Source: Clostridia bacterium
GTDB lineage: Bacteria > Bacillota > Clostridia > Oscillospirales > Acutalibacteraceae
Length of the DNA: 36,588 nt
Assembly: GCA_029226955.1 (NCBI GenBank)
Contig: JAQXZA010000104.1
Location: forward strand, 1-36,588
Reading direction: 5' to 3'
Below, piece by piece: positions 8,529 through 16,381 of the stretch; positions within the stretch are counted from its first letter, which is position 1, and every line of letters begins with the position of its first letter. The position numbers were made by a program, and so were the translations under genes. The notes beneath the pieces were generated by a model. The model worked only from the letters and a program-made list of their open reading frames with translations, was not told where the DNA came from and did not search any database.

Positions 8529-8607
8529 TACAGCCACACTCCTCTCTGTGACTTAATAATATCACCGTTTTTATAATTTTTCTGTCAAATCCTGCCATAC
8601 AAAAAAA

Positions 8608-8686
8608 TAATGCAGAATTAAGAATGCAGAATGCAAAATTAAAGTTTGGGTAATAATTCTGCACTCTGCATTCAGCATTTTGAATT
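8608..8686. repeat. Heptanucleotide repeats in inverted arrangement between rsmG and noc
   Basis: Left arm 8608-8640 reads AATGCAG-AATTAAG-AATGCAG-AATGCAA. Right arm 8653-8684 reads ATTCTGC-ACTCTGC-ATTCAGC-ATTTTGA. The arms are near reverse complements, so the segment can fold into a long imperfect hairpin directly after the rsmG stop. It may act as the rsmG terminator. Confidence 0.7.
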
Positions 8687-8687
8687 T

Positions 8688-9395
8688 TTATAAGGGTTGT
8701 TTGTTTATTTTTACGCTACGGCGAGGGTATTTTTGCGGAATGGGGTTTATCTTTTTGATTGTAATGATTGTTCTTGTACTGCCGTCGGGCAAGGTTAATT
8801 TTTCGCAATTTTCGATTTTTCCGCCTAAAACTGATATTGCGTTTTTTGCATTTTCAAGTTCGTTTTCGCCGTCAGAACCTTTCATTGAAACAAACACTCC
8901 GCCGACTTTTACATAAGGCATACAGTATTCGCATAATGCCGGAAGATTTGCAACCGCTCTTGAAACGGCAACATCATATTTTTCACGGAATTTCGGATTT
9001 TGTCCGCCCTCCTCCGCCCTTGAATGAACGGTCTGTGCCTTAATATCTATTGTATTGCACACCTCGTCAAGAAAAACAAGCCGCTTGTTAAGGCTGTCGA
9101 GTAATGTCAGATTTATGTCATCACGCATAATTTTAAGCGGTATTCCCGGAAATCCCGCACCTGTACCAATATCAATAACGGACGCATTTTCTTTTATGTC
9201 GGCATATTTCAGTAAAGTAATGCTGTCTATGAAATGCTTTACTGCAACTTCCGTATCTTCTGTAATTGCCGTCAGATTGATTTTTTCATTCCATTCCAAA
9301 AGCAGTTTTGCGTAGGTTTCAAATTTCTGTTTTTGCGTGTCGGAAATTAAAATATTATTTTCGGCACACCATTTTTCAAGTATTTCAGAAATCAT
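8688..9395 (-). CDS. rsmG: 16S rRNA (guanine-N7)-methyltransferase RsmG
   Basis: The protein has 235 residues. It methylates G527 (E. coli numbering) of 16S rRNA using S-adenosylmethionine; loss gives low-level streptomycin resistance in several species. It is a Rossmann methyltransferase with the cofactor loop VIDIGTGAGFPGIPLKI (about residues 70-86). The N-terminal helices include LLLEWNEKINLTAI, a family signature. The start is ATG 9393-9395, with AAGGAG 8 bases upstream. A TTG at 9399 overlaps the mnmG stop and is only 2 bases from that site. Two bases separate it from mnmG, so the pair is co-transcribed. Confidence 0.96.
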   Translation of the reverse strand: MISEILEKWCAENNILISDTQKQKFETYAKLLLEWNEKINLTAITEDTEVAVKHFIDSITLLKYADIKENASVIDIGTGAGFPGIPLKIMRDDINLTLLDSLNKRLVFLDEVCNTIDIKAQTVHSRAEEGGQNPKFREKYDVAVSRAVANLPALCEYCMPYVKVGGVFVSMKGSDGENELENAKNAISVLGGKIENCEKLTLPDGSTRTIITIKKINPIPQKYPRRSVKINKQPL

Positions 9396-9397
9396 AT

Positions 9398-11284
9398 TCA
9401 ATTCTCCTTGCCGTGATTTTTGAGTGACGCAAGATAAATTACAAGCACCGAAATATCCGCCGGACTTACTCCCGAAATTCTGCCAGCCTGTCCGAGATTT
9501 GACGGACGGACTTTATTCAGCTTTTCACGTGCTTCAAGACGCAATCCCTCAATCTTTGAATAGTCAATATCTTTCGGCAAGAGTTTCTTTTCCATTTTTC
9601 TTACCTGTTCAATAATTATAAGCTGACGTTTGATGTAGCCCTCGTATTTAATTTCAATTTCAACCTGTTCAAAGATATTCGGGTTAATGTCGGGACGGGT
9701 TGTGTCAATGCTTTTCAGAACGTCATAATTAAGTTCGGGACGTTTCAAAAGGTCGATAAGTCTTATTCCTGTATTAACTTCTGATGTTTCACGTGAAACA
9801 AGTATTTTGTTCAATTCTTCTGACGGCGGAATAACAGTTTTTTTGATTCTTTCAAGTTCCTGTTTCATAAGCTTCTGTTTTTCGGTAAACTTCTGCCAGC
9901 GTCTGTCTGTAATAAGTCCAACTTCTCTGCCTATCGGAGTAAGACGTGTATCAGCATTATCCTGACGGAGAATAAGTCTGTATTCCGAACGTGAAGTCAT
10001 CATTCTGTACGGGTCGTTACAACCTTTTGTCACAAGGTCGTCAATCAGCGTACCAATATATGAACTTGCCCTGTCAAGAATCATAGGCTCACGTCCGAGA
10101 ACTTTAAGTGCGGCATTTATTCCGGCAACAAGTCCCTGTGCCGCCGCCTCCTCATAGCCTGAACTTCCGTTGAATTGTCCCGCACCATAAAGTCCCGGAA
10201 AATCCATAAATTCAAGAGTCTGATTCATCTGTATCGGGTCGGCACAAAAATATTCAATCGCATAAGCCGGACGCATAACAACACAATTTTCAAGACCTTT
10301 TATTGAATGATAGAATTTAAGCTGTACATCTTCCGGCAATGATGAGGACATTCCCTGTAAATACATTTCTTCCGTATCAATTCCGCACGGTTCAATAAAA
10401 AGCTGATGTCGTGGCTTGTCAGAAAAACGCATAATTTTATCCTCAATACTCGGACAATATCGGGGACCTATTCCCTCTATCTTTCCGCTATACATCGGCG
10501 AACGGTCAATATTATCAAGTATAATCTGCTTTGTTTTTTCATTTGTCCAGCTTATGTGGCACTTAATCTTGTTTTCTTTCGGGTGTTCGGTATCATAAGA
10601 AAACGGAACAACAGGTTCATCTCCCGACTGTTCTTCAAGTTCAGAAAAATCAATACTTGATTTCAGCACTCTTGCCGGAGTACCTGTCTTGAATCTTCTT
10701 ATTCTCATACCGAGTTTTTCGAGCGAATCGGGCAAAAACTTTGACGGGAACATACCGTCAGGGCCGCTTTCGTAGGAAACATCACCTACATAAACTTTGC
10801 CCCCAAGATATGTACCTGTTGCAAGTATAACGGTTTTTGAATAATATTGTGCTTCAAGTCTTGTTGTCAAAAGCCATCTTCCGTCCTCAGTTCGTTCAAG
10901 TGCAACTATTTCAGCCTGACGGAGTTCAAGGTTTTCCTGTAATTCGAGCGTATGTTTCATTCTTGTGCTGTAAGCACGTCTGTCAATCTGAGCCCTCAGC
11001 GAATGTACTGCCGGGCCTTTTCCACGGTTAAGCATACGAATCTGCAAAAAACAATCATCTGTTGCCTTTCCCATTTCTCCGCCGAGTGCGTCAATTTCCC
11101 GTACAAGATGTCCCTTTGCCGTACCGCCAATTGACGGATTACAAGGACAGTTTCCGACTGCGTCCATATTTATCGTAAACACGCCTGTTTTACAACCGAG
11201 TCTTGCGGCGGCAAGTCCCGCCTCAATTCCTGCGTGTCCTGCACCTATAACTGCAACATCAAATTCACCAGCAATAAATTTCAT
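9398..11284 (-). CDS. mnmG: tRNA U34 carboxymethylaminomethyl synthesis subunit MnmG (GidA)
   Basis: The protein has 628 residues. With MnmE it adds the cmnm5 group to wobble uridine 34. It is FAD-dependent: the N-terminal dinucleotide motif GAGHAGIEAGLAAARLG starts near residue 12, followed by NPSIGGTAKGHLVREIDALGG and ATGTYLGGKVYVGD. The C-terminal helical domain ends in the conserved region GRISGVSPADISVL. The start is ATG 11282-11284, with GGGGG 6 bases upstream, giving MKFIAGEFDVAVIGAG. A longer frame beginning at 11314 has no ribosome site and would start inside the parS region. A perfect parS site lies within the gene where it encodes VSRET. Confidence 0.97.
   Translation of the reverse strand: MKFIAGEFDVAVIGAGHAGIEAGLAAARLGCKTGVFTINMDAVGNCPCNPSIGGTAKGHLVREIDALGGEMGKATDDCFLQIRMLNRGKGPAVHSLRAQIDRRAYSTRMKHTLELQENLELRQAEIVALERTEDGRWLLTTRLEAQYYSKTVILATGTYLGGKVYVGDVSYESGPDGMFPSKFLPDSLEKLGMRIRRFKTGTPARVLKSSIDFSELEEQSGDEPVVPFSYDTEHPKENKIKCHISWTNEKTKQIILDNIDRSPMYSGKIEGIGPRYCPSIEDKIMRFSDKPRHQLFIEPCGIDTEEMYLQGMSSSLPEDVQLKFYHSIKGLENCVVMRPAYAIEYFCADPIQMNQTLEFMDFPGLYGAGQFNGSSGYEEAAAQGLVAGINAALKVLGREPMILDRASSYIGTLIDDLVTKGCNDPYRMMTSRSEYRLILRQDNADTRLTPIGREVGLITDRRWQKFTEKQKLMKQELERIKKTVIPPSEELNKILVSRETSEVNTGIRLIDLLKRPELNYDVLKSIDTTRPDINPNIFEQVEIEIKYEGYIKRQLIIIEQVRKMEKKLLPKDIDYSKIEGLRLEAREKLNKVRPSNLGQAGRISGVSPADISVLVIYLASLKNHGKEN
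9785..9800. promoter_or_regulatory. parS site inside mnmG (perfect)
   Basis: TGTTTCACGTGAAACA, encoding VSRET in the C-terminal part of MnmG. Coding and binding constraints coincide. Confidence 0.95.
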
Positions 11285-11322
11285 ACCTATCCCCCAAAAC
11301 AATTTATAATTCATAATTATAT

Positions 11323-11433
11323 TGTTTCACGTGAAACAATGTTTGACAAACAACCTTGTGTTTTACAGATTGTTTCACGTGAAACATTTTTTGATAAACA
11401 GCCTGTGTTTTACAGATTGTTTCACGTGAAACA
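11323..11433. promoter_or_regulatory. Array of three perfect parS sites between mnmE and mnmG
   Basis: Perfect TGTTTCACGTGAAACA at 11323-11338, 11371-11386 and 11418-11433. The intervening 31-32 bases are themselves repeated (TGTGTTTTACAGAT before the 2nd and 3rd sites), so this is a tandem 47-48 bp unit. It lies upstream of mnmG and directly after the mnmE stop. Confidence 0.95.
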
Positions 11434-11444
11434 ATAATCTGCGT

Positions 11445-12812
11445 TTATTTTCCGACGCAAAAATGAGAGAACACTCTGTCAACAACTGTTTCCGTTACAC
11501 GTTCACCGGTGAGTTCCAAAAGGCTGTTTATTGCGTCCTCAATTACAACCGTAACAGCGTCAAGTGTAATTCCCATTTTGATTGTGTCGATAGCCTCGCA
11601 TACTGAATTAAGAGCATTTTCTGCTGAAACACGCTGACGTTCTGTCGCAAGAATACCCTCAGACGCATCAAGATTTGCCGTACCTACTATATCGGCAACT
11701 TCTTTTTCGAGTTCGTCTGCCCCGTTTCCGTTCAGTGCCGAAATATAAACTATATGCTTTAAACGCTGACTTATAAATTCAACATCAAGCTGTTGTTCAA
11801 GGTCGGTTTTGTTTATCACCGCAACAGCCGGTGCGTCTTTGAGAAGTTCAACGAGTTCCCTGTCGTCATCTGAAAGCGGCTGCGACGAATCAAAAACCGC
11901 AAATACAAGTCCGGCTCTCATAACTCTTTCCTTTGCCTTTTGAACGCCTATGCTCTCAACGGGGTCATCGGTTGAGCGTATTCCGGCGGTATCTGAAAGA
12001 TTGAGCGGAATTTCTCCGAGCATAACTGTTTCTTCAATTACATCTCGTGTTGTACCCGGAATATTTGTTACGATAGAGCGTTCACAGCCTGAAAGCAAAT
12101 TCATCAGGGTTGATTTTCCGACGTTTGGACGACCAGCAATAACTGTATCCACACCCTCTCTTATAACCTTACCTGCATCGTAATTTTTGAGCAGCTTTGA
12201 CAGTTCGGTTTTACATTCTGTCAAAGTTTCAATAAGATTATCTGTATTAACCTGTGGAATATCGTCTTCGGGATAATCTGCCCAAGCCGACAGATGTGCC
12301 GCACAGTTTACCAGCCTTTCACGCACGGAGTCAATTTTTTGCCTTAATTTTCCCTCCATACAGGACAAAGCCGCCCTTGCCGACTGAGAACCTCTTGCGG
12401 AAATAATATCCATAACAGACTCCGCCTCAGTAAGTCCCATTTTTCCGTTAAGAAAAGCACGTTTTGTAAACTCACCGGGTTCAGCGGAAACAGCACCGTT
12501 TTTCAGAACCGCACGTAGTACACGCTTTGTAACATACATACCACCGTGACAGGAAATTTCAACGACATCTTCCCCAGTGTAGCTGTGCGGTGCATTGAAT
12601 ACTAACGCAACAGCCTCGTCAATAAGTTCGTCGCCGTCATAGACTTTTCCATAAGTTGCGGTGTAGCCTTTCATTTCAGTAATTTTTTTATCCGATACGG
12701 ATTTAAAAACTTTTTCTGCAACCTGTTTAGAGTTTTCGCCCGATATTCTTATAACACCGACACCGCCTATACCGTTTGCGGTAGCGATTGCGGCAATAGT
12801 TCTTTCGCTCAT
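11445..12812 (-). CDS. mnmE: tRNA modification GTPase MnmE (TrmE)
   Basis: The protein has 455 residues. It is the partner of MnmG in cmnm5U34 synthesis. An N-terminal folate-binding domain (residues 1-118) opens with TIAAIATANGIGGVGVIRISG. A helical domain carries an inserted GTPase (about 210-375) with G1 GRPNVGKST, G2 within TRDVIEE, G3 DTAGIR and G4 NKTD. The C-terminal CVGK supplies the family's cysteine motif (usually C-I/L/V-GK). The start is ATG 12810-12812 with AGGTG 9 bases upstream. It is followed by the parS array and mnmG. The promoter region carries a perfect inverted pair of DnaA-box-like motifs, an unusual placement. Confidence 0.97.
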   Translation of the reverse strand: MSERTIAAIATANGIGGVGVIRISGENSKQVAEKVFKSVSDKKITEMKGYTATYGKVYDGDELIDEAVALVFNAPHSYTGEDVVEISCHGGMYVTKRVLRAVLKNGAVSAEPGEFTKRAFLNGKMGLTEAESVMDIISARGSQSARAALSCMEGKLRQKIDSVRERLVNCAAHLSAWADYPEDDIPQVNTDNLIETLTECKTELSKLLKNYDAGKVIREGVDTVIAGRPNVGKSTLMNLLSGCERSIVTNIPGTTRDVIEETVMLGEIPLNLSDTAGIRSTDDPVESIGVQKAKERVMRAGLVFAVFDSSQPLSDDDRELVELLKDAPAVAVINKTDLEQQLDVEFISQRLKHIVYISALNGNGADELEKEVADIVGTANLDASEGILATERQRVSAENALNSVCEAIDTIKMGITLDAVTVVIEDAINSLLELTGERVTETVVDRVFSHFCVGK

Positions 12813-12863
12813 ATTTTTTCACCTGTGTAAAATTTATATTTTGAAAATTATCTGCCGAAAAGA

Positions 12864-12951
12864 TTTTCAACACATAATTAACGGTTGAATTTATTATATC
12901 ACGCACAATCAAATATAACAAGAACGGAAAAGTTTTCAACCGTTGAAAACT
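12864..12951. promoter_or_regulatory. DnaA-box-like motifs around the mnmE promoter
   Basis: TTTTCAACA 12864-12872 (perfect). TTTTCAACC 12933-12941 and CGTTGAAAA 12941-12949 form a palindrome at 12931-12951 with AGTTTTCAAC arms around a single C. One box lies downstream of the predicted start of transcription, the palindrome just upstream of the -35. Confidence 0.5.
12893..12921 (-). promoter_or_regulatory. mnmE promoter
   Basis: TTGTTA (12916-12921), 17 bases, TATAAT (12893-12898) on the minus strand, with TGA before the -10. It lies 80 bases upstream of the mnmE ATG. Confidence 0.6.
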
Positions 12952-13019
12952 TTGTAAAAAGCTATTATTACTATTTGTATATTAGATATTTATTTATACT
13001 TATGGTATTACAAAAATAA

Positions 13020-13050
13020 TTACGCATTACGCATTACGAATTACGCATTA
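13020..13050 (-). repeat. Heptanucleotide tandem repeat, copy 2
   Basis: TTACGCA-TTACGCA-TTACGAA-TTACGCA-TTA on the plus strand (TGCGTAA on the minus strand). It abuts the jag terminator. The rest of 12813-13120 holds the mnmE promoter and DnaA-box-like motifs, with no coding sequence. Confidence 0.85.
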
Positions 13051-13051
13051 A

Positions 13052-13083
13052 AAAGCGGCAGTGACATAAAGTAGTGCCGCTTT
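13052..13083 (-). terminator. Terminator of the rpmH-rnpA-yidD-yidC-jag transcript
   Basis: AAAGCGGCA/TGCCGCTTT (13052-13060 and 13075-13083) followed on the minus strand by TTTTAAT. A competing hairpin GACATAAAG/CTTTATGTC (13063-13071 and 13080-13088) overlaps it, so two mutually exclusive folds are possible. Confidence 0.7.
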
Positions 13084-13120
13084 ATGTCCTCTGCCGTAAG
13101 AAAAAGAGTAATTGTTATTA

Positions 13121-13996
13121 TTATTTTGTATCGTTTCTTGTTATTTCGATTTTGCCGTAAAGAGATGTGTCAGGAAGTTCGTTTATACTTTCTCTCGGCT
13201 TTGAATTTTCTTCTTCAAAGGTACTGAACAGACTGTCCTGTGGCTTTTCATCGTTGGAATACTGTCTGCGTTGATAGCCGCTTGTGCGTGGCTGTCTGTT
13301 ATATGAACCGTCCTTGTTAAAATTGCTCTTTGAACGGTTGTTGCGTCCTCTGTTGTATGACGGTTTCTGGTCGGGGTCAGGGCCGATAACAACGTGACGC
13401 TGTAAATTCTCGCCCTCAGACCACGATGTAGCACCCTTTACTTTCTGAACGGCAGTATGAATAATTCTTCTTTCATACGGGTTCATAGGTTCAAGAGATG
13501 TTTTCATACCTGTTTTGCAAGCCTTGAACGCAAGTTTTCTGCCGAGAATTTCAAGAGTCTTTTCTCTTTTTTCACGGTAGTTGCCGATATTGATTGAAAT
13601 TCTGTAATAGCTTTCATCAACGTGATTTGCAACAAGACCGGCAAGATATTGTAATGCGTCAAGAGTTTCACCTCTGTGACCGATAATAAAGCCGATATTT
13701 TCACCGTCAATATTTATTACTGCACCGTTTTCGTTTTCTTCGGAAGTCATTGTAACACCTGTAATGCCCATTTTTCCGAGAATTTCCGAAAGATATTCCT
13801 TTGCGGATTCAAGCGGAGTTACCTCTACATAGGCTCTTATTTTTGCCGGACTTCCGCCGAAAAGACCGAATTTCTTTTTTTCGGGCTGCTGCAATATTTC
13901 AAAATTAGTGTTTTCAATATCCGTTCCCAATTCCTTACAGGCAATATTTTTTGCTTCTTCAATAGTTTCCGCAGTAGCAAATGCCTCACGAATCAT
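13121..13996 (-). CDS. jag: RNA-binding protein Jag (KhpB/SpoIIIJ-associated)
   Basis: The protein has 291 residues. KhpB/Jag binds RNA, in other Firmicutes together with KhpA, and affects cell elongation and division. Domains in order: Jag-N (about residues 1-57, MIREAFATAETIEEA and KKKFGLFGG), KH (about 70-145, with GHRGETLDALQYLAG), R3H (about 150-215, MNPYERRIIHTAV and GEG...RHVVIGP). A basic Arg/Asn/Ser-rich tail of about 75 residues is probably disordered. The start is ATG 13994-13996 with GGGGG 9 bases upstream. It lies 16 bases after yidC and is the last gene of the rpmH operon before a hairpin. Confidence 0.95.
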   Translation of the reverse strand: MIREAFATAETIEEAKNIACKELGTDIENTNFEILQQPEKKKFGLFGGSPAKIRAYVEVTPLESAKEYLSEILGKMGITGVTMTSEENENGAVINIDGENIGFIIGHRGETLDALQYLAGLVANHVDESYYRISINIGNYREKREKTLEILGRKLAFKACKTGMKTSLEPMNPYERRIIHTAVQKVKGATSWSEGENLQRHVVIGPDPDQKPSYNRGRNNRSKSNFNKDGSYNRQPRTSGYQRRQYSNDEKPQDSLFSTFEEENSKPRESINELPDTSLYGKIEITRNDTK

Positions 13997-14012
13997 TTTT
14001 CATTACCCCCTG

Positions 14013-15083
14013 TTATTTTTTCTTTCCCTGATAGTTGCTGCCGGAATTTGTGTTTGATTTTCCGGATTTTTGCTTTTGGGACTTCTTTGTATTTTTTGAA
14101 TTTGAATTATTTTTGTTTTTTGTCGGAATTTCAGGTTCAATATAGTCGGGAGCGTCAATAAATGCCAACTCTGCCTCTTGCTGTCTTCTGAGTACAATAC
14201 GCTGAGCCTCAGCCTTTGCCTCCATAATATTTGCATTATAGAATTTGTTCATTATAACCGACTGTACAAAACCAAGAACCGTTGATGCAATCCAGTAGAA
14301 ACCAACCGCACCCGGTACGGTATAAGCAATCCACGCTGAAAACAGCGGCATACCAAAAATCATTATAAACATACAACCCTGAGTTTTTGTGCCGTTCATC
14401 TTCTGCGTAAGCAACATACTTGCAACGGAAGTAACAAAGCACAATACAGGAATAAGCCACATCATTGACGCAAACGAACTTGTATTCGGAGTTGCAAGAA
14501 GGTCAAGACCACAGAAATTAAATCCGTTACTAAATTCACTTATGCTGTTTGCCTCATTTGCCGTAAACAGAGGATTTCCGTTACTGTCGATAAGATACGG
14601 CTGTAACTGTCCGAAATATTTTACAATACTTATCTGTCCGTAAAAGCCGTTGATTGAAGTACCGATACCGGGCAAGGTTGAAAGTGCATTTACAGCCATT
14701 GAAACCTTATCTGCCGCAATATGCAGTGTGTTTGTAAGCGGATTTATAACAGAATAGTACACACCAAACATAATAAGCATAGGTGCTATCATAGGCAGAC
14801 AACCCGACATAGGACTTACATTTTCCTTTTGCATAAGCTTCTGAACTTCTTCATTAGCCTTTACCTTGTCGTTTGCGTATCTCTCCATTATTTCCTTTTG
14901 TTTTTGCTGAAACCGTGCATTTGCCGCCATAGATTTCTGCTGTTTGATTGAAAACGGAAACAAAAGTGCCTTGACAATAATTGTAAATATAATAATCGCA
15001 ATACCGAAATTATTTACAAGATAAAAAGCCGCCCAAAGAATGTAGCCGAATATACTTCCGAAGAAGTTAAATATTTCCATCAT
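14013..15083 (-). CDS. yidC: Membrane protein insertase YidC/Oxa1 (SpoIIIJ type)
   Basis: 356 residues. It inserts and folds membrane proteins with or without SecYEG. The core has five membrane segments, with a cytoplasmic helical hairpin (FQQKQKEIMERYANDKVKANEEVQKLMQ) between the first two. The groove position usually occupied by arginine is lysine here (FTIIVKALLFPF), as seen in some clostridial homologues. A basic Lys/Asn/Ser tail of about 35 residues probably contacts the ribosome. The first residues lack a lipobox, unlike SpoIIIJ of Bacillus. Two tandem ATGs (15078-15083) are possible starts; the ribosome site (AAGGG) is about 13 bases upstream and weak. Confidence 0.96.
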   Translation of the reverse strand: MMEIFNFFGSIFGYILWAAFYLVNNFGIAIIIFTIIVKALLFPFSIKQQKSMAANARFQQKQKEIMERYANDKVKANEEVQKLMQKENVSPMSGCLPMIAPMLIMFGVYYSVINPLTNTLHIAADKVSMAVNALSTLPGIGTSINGFYGQISIVKYFGQLQPYLIDSNGNPLFTANEANSISEFSNGFNFCGLDLLATPNTSSFASMMWLIPVLCFVTSVASMLLTQKMNGTKTQGCMFIMIFGMPLFSAWIAYTVPGAVGFYWIASTVLGFVQSVIMNKFYNANIMEAKAEAQRIVLRRQQEAELAFIDAPDYIEPEIPTKNKNNSNSKNTKKSQKQKSGKSNTNSGSNYQGKKK

Positions 15084-15147
15084 TTGCGAAAACCAATCCC
15101 TTCACCTTTTGTCCTGAAAATATATACCAAAAGACGAGCCATAATAT

Positions 15148-15399
15148 TTATTTCTTATAATGAATCATCTTATAATTTTTTTCTTTTTTTTCGGGAACGG
15201 GGTCATATCCGCCCCTTGAAAACGGGTTACATCTGAGAATCCTCCATATTGTCAGAAACGTGCCTTTTAACGCACCAAAACGCTGAATTGCCTGAATACC
15301 GTAAACTGAGCATACGGGATAATATTTACAGCACGGAGGAGTCCTTGAAGATATATATTTCTGATAAAATCGTATAAGCCAAATAAGCGGGCGTCTCAT
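15148..15399 (-). CDS. yidD: Membrane protein insertion efficiency factor YidD
   Basis: 83 residues, normal size. YidD assists YidC-dependent insertion at the inner face of the membrane. Family features: an N-terminal amphipathic helix ([13 protein letters not shown]), the cysteine-rich core [20 protein letters not shown], and the C-terminal signature [17 protein letters not shown]. The ATG (15397-15399) overlaps the rnpA stop as ATGA, so translation is coupled. 64 bases separate it from yidC. Confidence 0.94.
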   Translation of the reverse strand: MRRPLIWLIRFYQKYISSRTPPCCKYYPVCSVYGIQAIQRFGALKGTFLTIWRILRCNPFSRGGYDPVPEKKEKNYKMIHYKK

Positions 15400-15740
15400 T
15401 TTAAAACACCCGCCTCTTTCAGCTCTTTTCTCATTGCACGCAGAATGTCCGTACTTTTTACAAAAGGTGTTTTTCCTCTTGCAACAAAAACCAGGTCATA
15501 ACCCGGCTTTATTTCATCAGCAAGCTGAAAATAAGCCTCCCTGATGATTCTGCGTGACCTGTTACGCATAACGGCCTTGCCGATTTTTTTACTTGTAGTG
15601 ATGCCGATTCTTACATTGCGTGTGCGGTTTTTCATAACGTATGTTACAAGCACCGACGAACTGTAAGAACGACCACGAGAGTAAAGTCTGCGAAAATCCT
15701 TATTTTCCTTTAAAGTGACCAACTCACCCAAAATAATCAT
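15396..15740 (-). CDS. rnpA: Ribonuclease P protein component
   Basis: 114 residues. It binds the RNase P RNA and helps 5' maturation of pre-tRNA. The conserved core includes [15 protein letters not shown], then the RNR box [19 protein letters not shown] and [13 protein letters not shown]. The start is uncertain: ATG 15738-15740 has only a weak GGGA upstream. Downstream TTG codons (15729-15731 or 15720-15722) would give the more usual short N-terminus. It is second in the rpmH operon, with the stop overlapping the yidD start. Confidence 0.95.
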   Translation of the reverse strand: MIILGELVTLKENKDFRRLYSRGRSYSSSVLVTYVMKNRTRNVRIGITTSKKIGKAVMRNRSRRIIREAYFQLADEIKPGYDLVFVARGKTPFVKSTDILRAMRKELKEAGVLK

Positions 15741-15861
15741 CCAGTCCCAAAAAATTACTCTTATACAGACCGCCTGCGAAAACTCCGCCCATAGCGGAAC
15801 CGTGCCAAAAAGTGCATTATACGCACAGTCTTACACTACAAAGACAAATTAGCGGCAAAAC

Positions 15862-15996
15862 TCAGTAAGTAAGCTGCTTTCTGCCCTTTGCTCTGCGGCG
15901 GGCAAGCACCTTGCGACCGTTCTTTGTAGCCATTCTCTTTCTGAATCCGTGCTCCTTTTTTCTGTGGAGCTTCTTCGGCTGATAAGTTCTCAGCAT
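15862..15996 (-). CDS. rpmH: Ribosomal protein bL34
   Basis: 44 residues. It reads [20 protein letters not shown] and continues [20 protein letters not shown], the full bL34 pattern, extremely basic. The start is ATG 15994-15996 with AAAGGAGG 8 bases upstream and TGA at 15862-15864. It is the first gene of rpmH-rnpA-yidD-yidC-jag, divergent from dnaA across the origin, the classic arrangement. Promoter at 16075-16104. Confidence 0.97.
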   Translation of the reverse strand: MLRTYQPKKLHRKKEHGFRKRMATKNGRKVLARRRAKGRKQLTY

Positions 15997-16074
15997 TAGA
16001 AAATCCTCCTTTCAGCTAAGGTACATAAAAATGCACCGTCATAAAGTGTTCAAGATATAACCTTGCAATTTAGA

Positions 16075-16104
16075 ATTATAACCTATCTAATGCACTCCTG
16101 TCAA
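16075..16104 (-). promoter_or_regulatory. rpmH operon promoter
   Basis: TTGACA (16099-16104), 18 bases, TATAAT (16075-16080) on the minus strand, 79 bases upstream of rpmH. It diverges from the dnaA promoter. Confidence 0.8.
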
Positions 16105-16145
16105 CTAAAAAATACATAAATTCAGCATTTATGAGAAGAAATTTA

Positions 16146-16225
16146 TTTTCAACACGATTTAAACAGCGGAAAACTTATCAATAATATATACACGCATACG
16201 ATATTTTCAACATTACGGTTGAAAA
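16146..16225. promoter_or_regulatory. Upstream oriC segment: DnaA boxes before dnaA
   Basis: Boxes TTTTCAACA 16146-16154 and 16204-16212 (perfect), TTATCAATA 16175-16183, and GGTTGAAAA 16217-16225 (minus strand). The last lies just upstream of the dnaA -35, so DnaA autoregulation is likely. This corresponds to the incA/incB side of the bipartite origin known in Bacillus. 15997-16381 otherwise holds only the two divergent promoters and the dnaA leader. Confidence 0.75.
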
Positions 16226-16238
16226 TGTTAAAAATTAT

Positions 16239-16267
16239 TTGAAAAGTTCTTATTTATATGTTATAAT
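16239..16267 (+). promoter_or_regulatory. dnaA promoter
   Basis: TTGAAA (16239-16244), 17 bases, TATAAT (16262-16267). It gives a leader of about 108 bases to the ATG at 16382. Confidence 0.75.
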
Positions 16268-16381
16268 TAGTCTTGTATAAGTGTTTGTTAATTGAACAAT
16301 GCGGCAAACACGCTTAAAAAGCCGTTAATAATCTTTTGCCGCATAAGTCAAGAATTTAAAAGCAGGGAGAAATGTATATTT

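Noticed and set aside
16292-16381. 30-residue N-terminal extension of DnaA from TTG
   Set aside because: No ribosome site at the TTG. The ATG at 16382 gives the normal N-terminus and is preceded by AGGGAGA.
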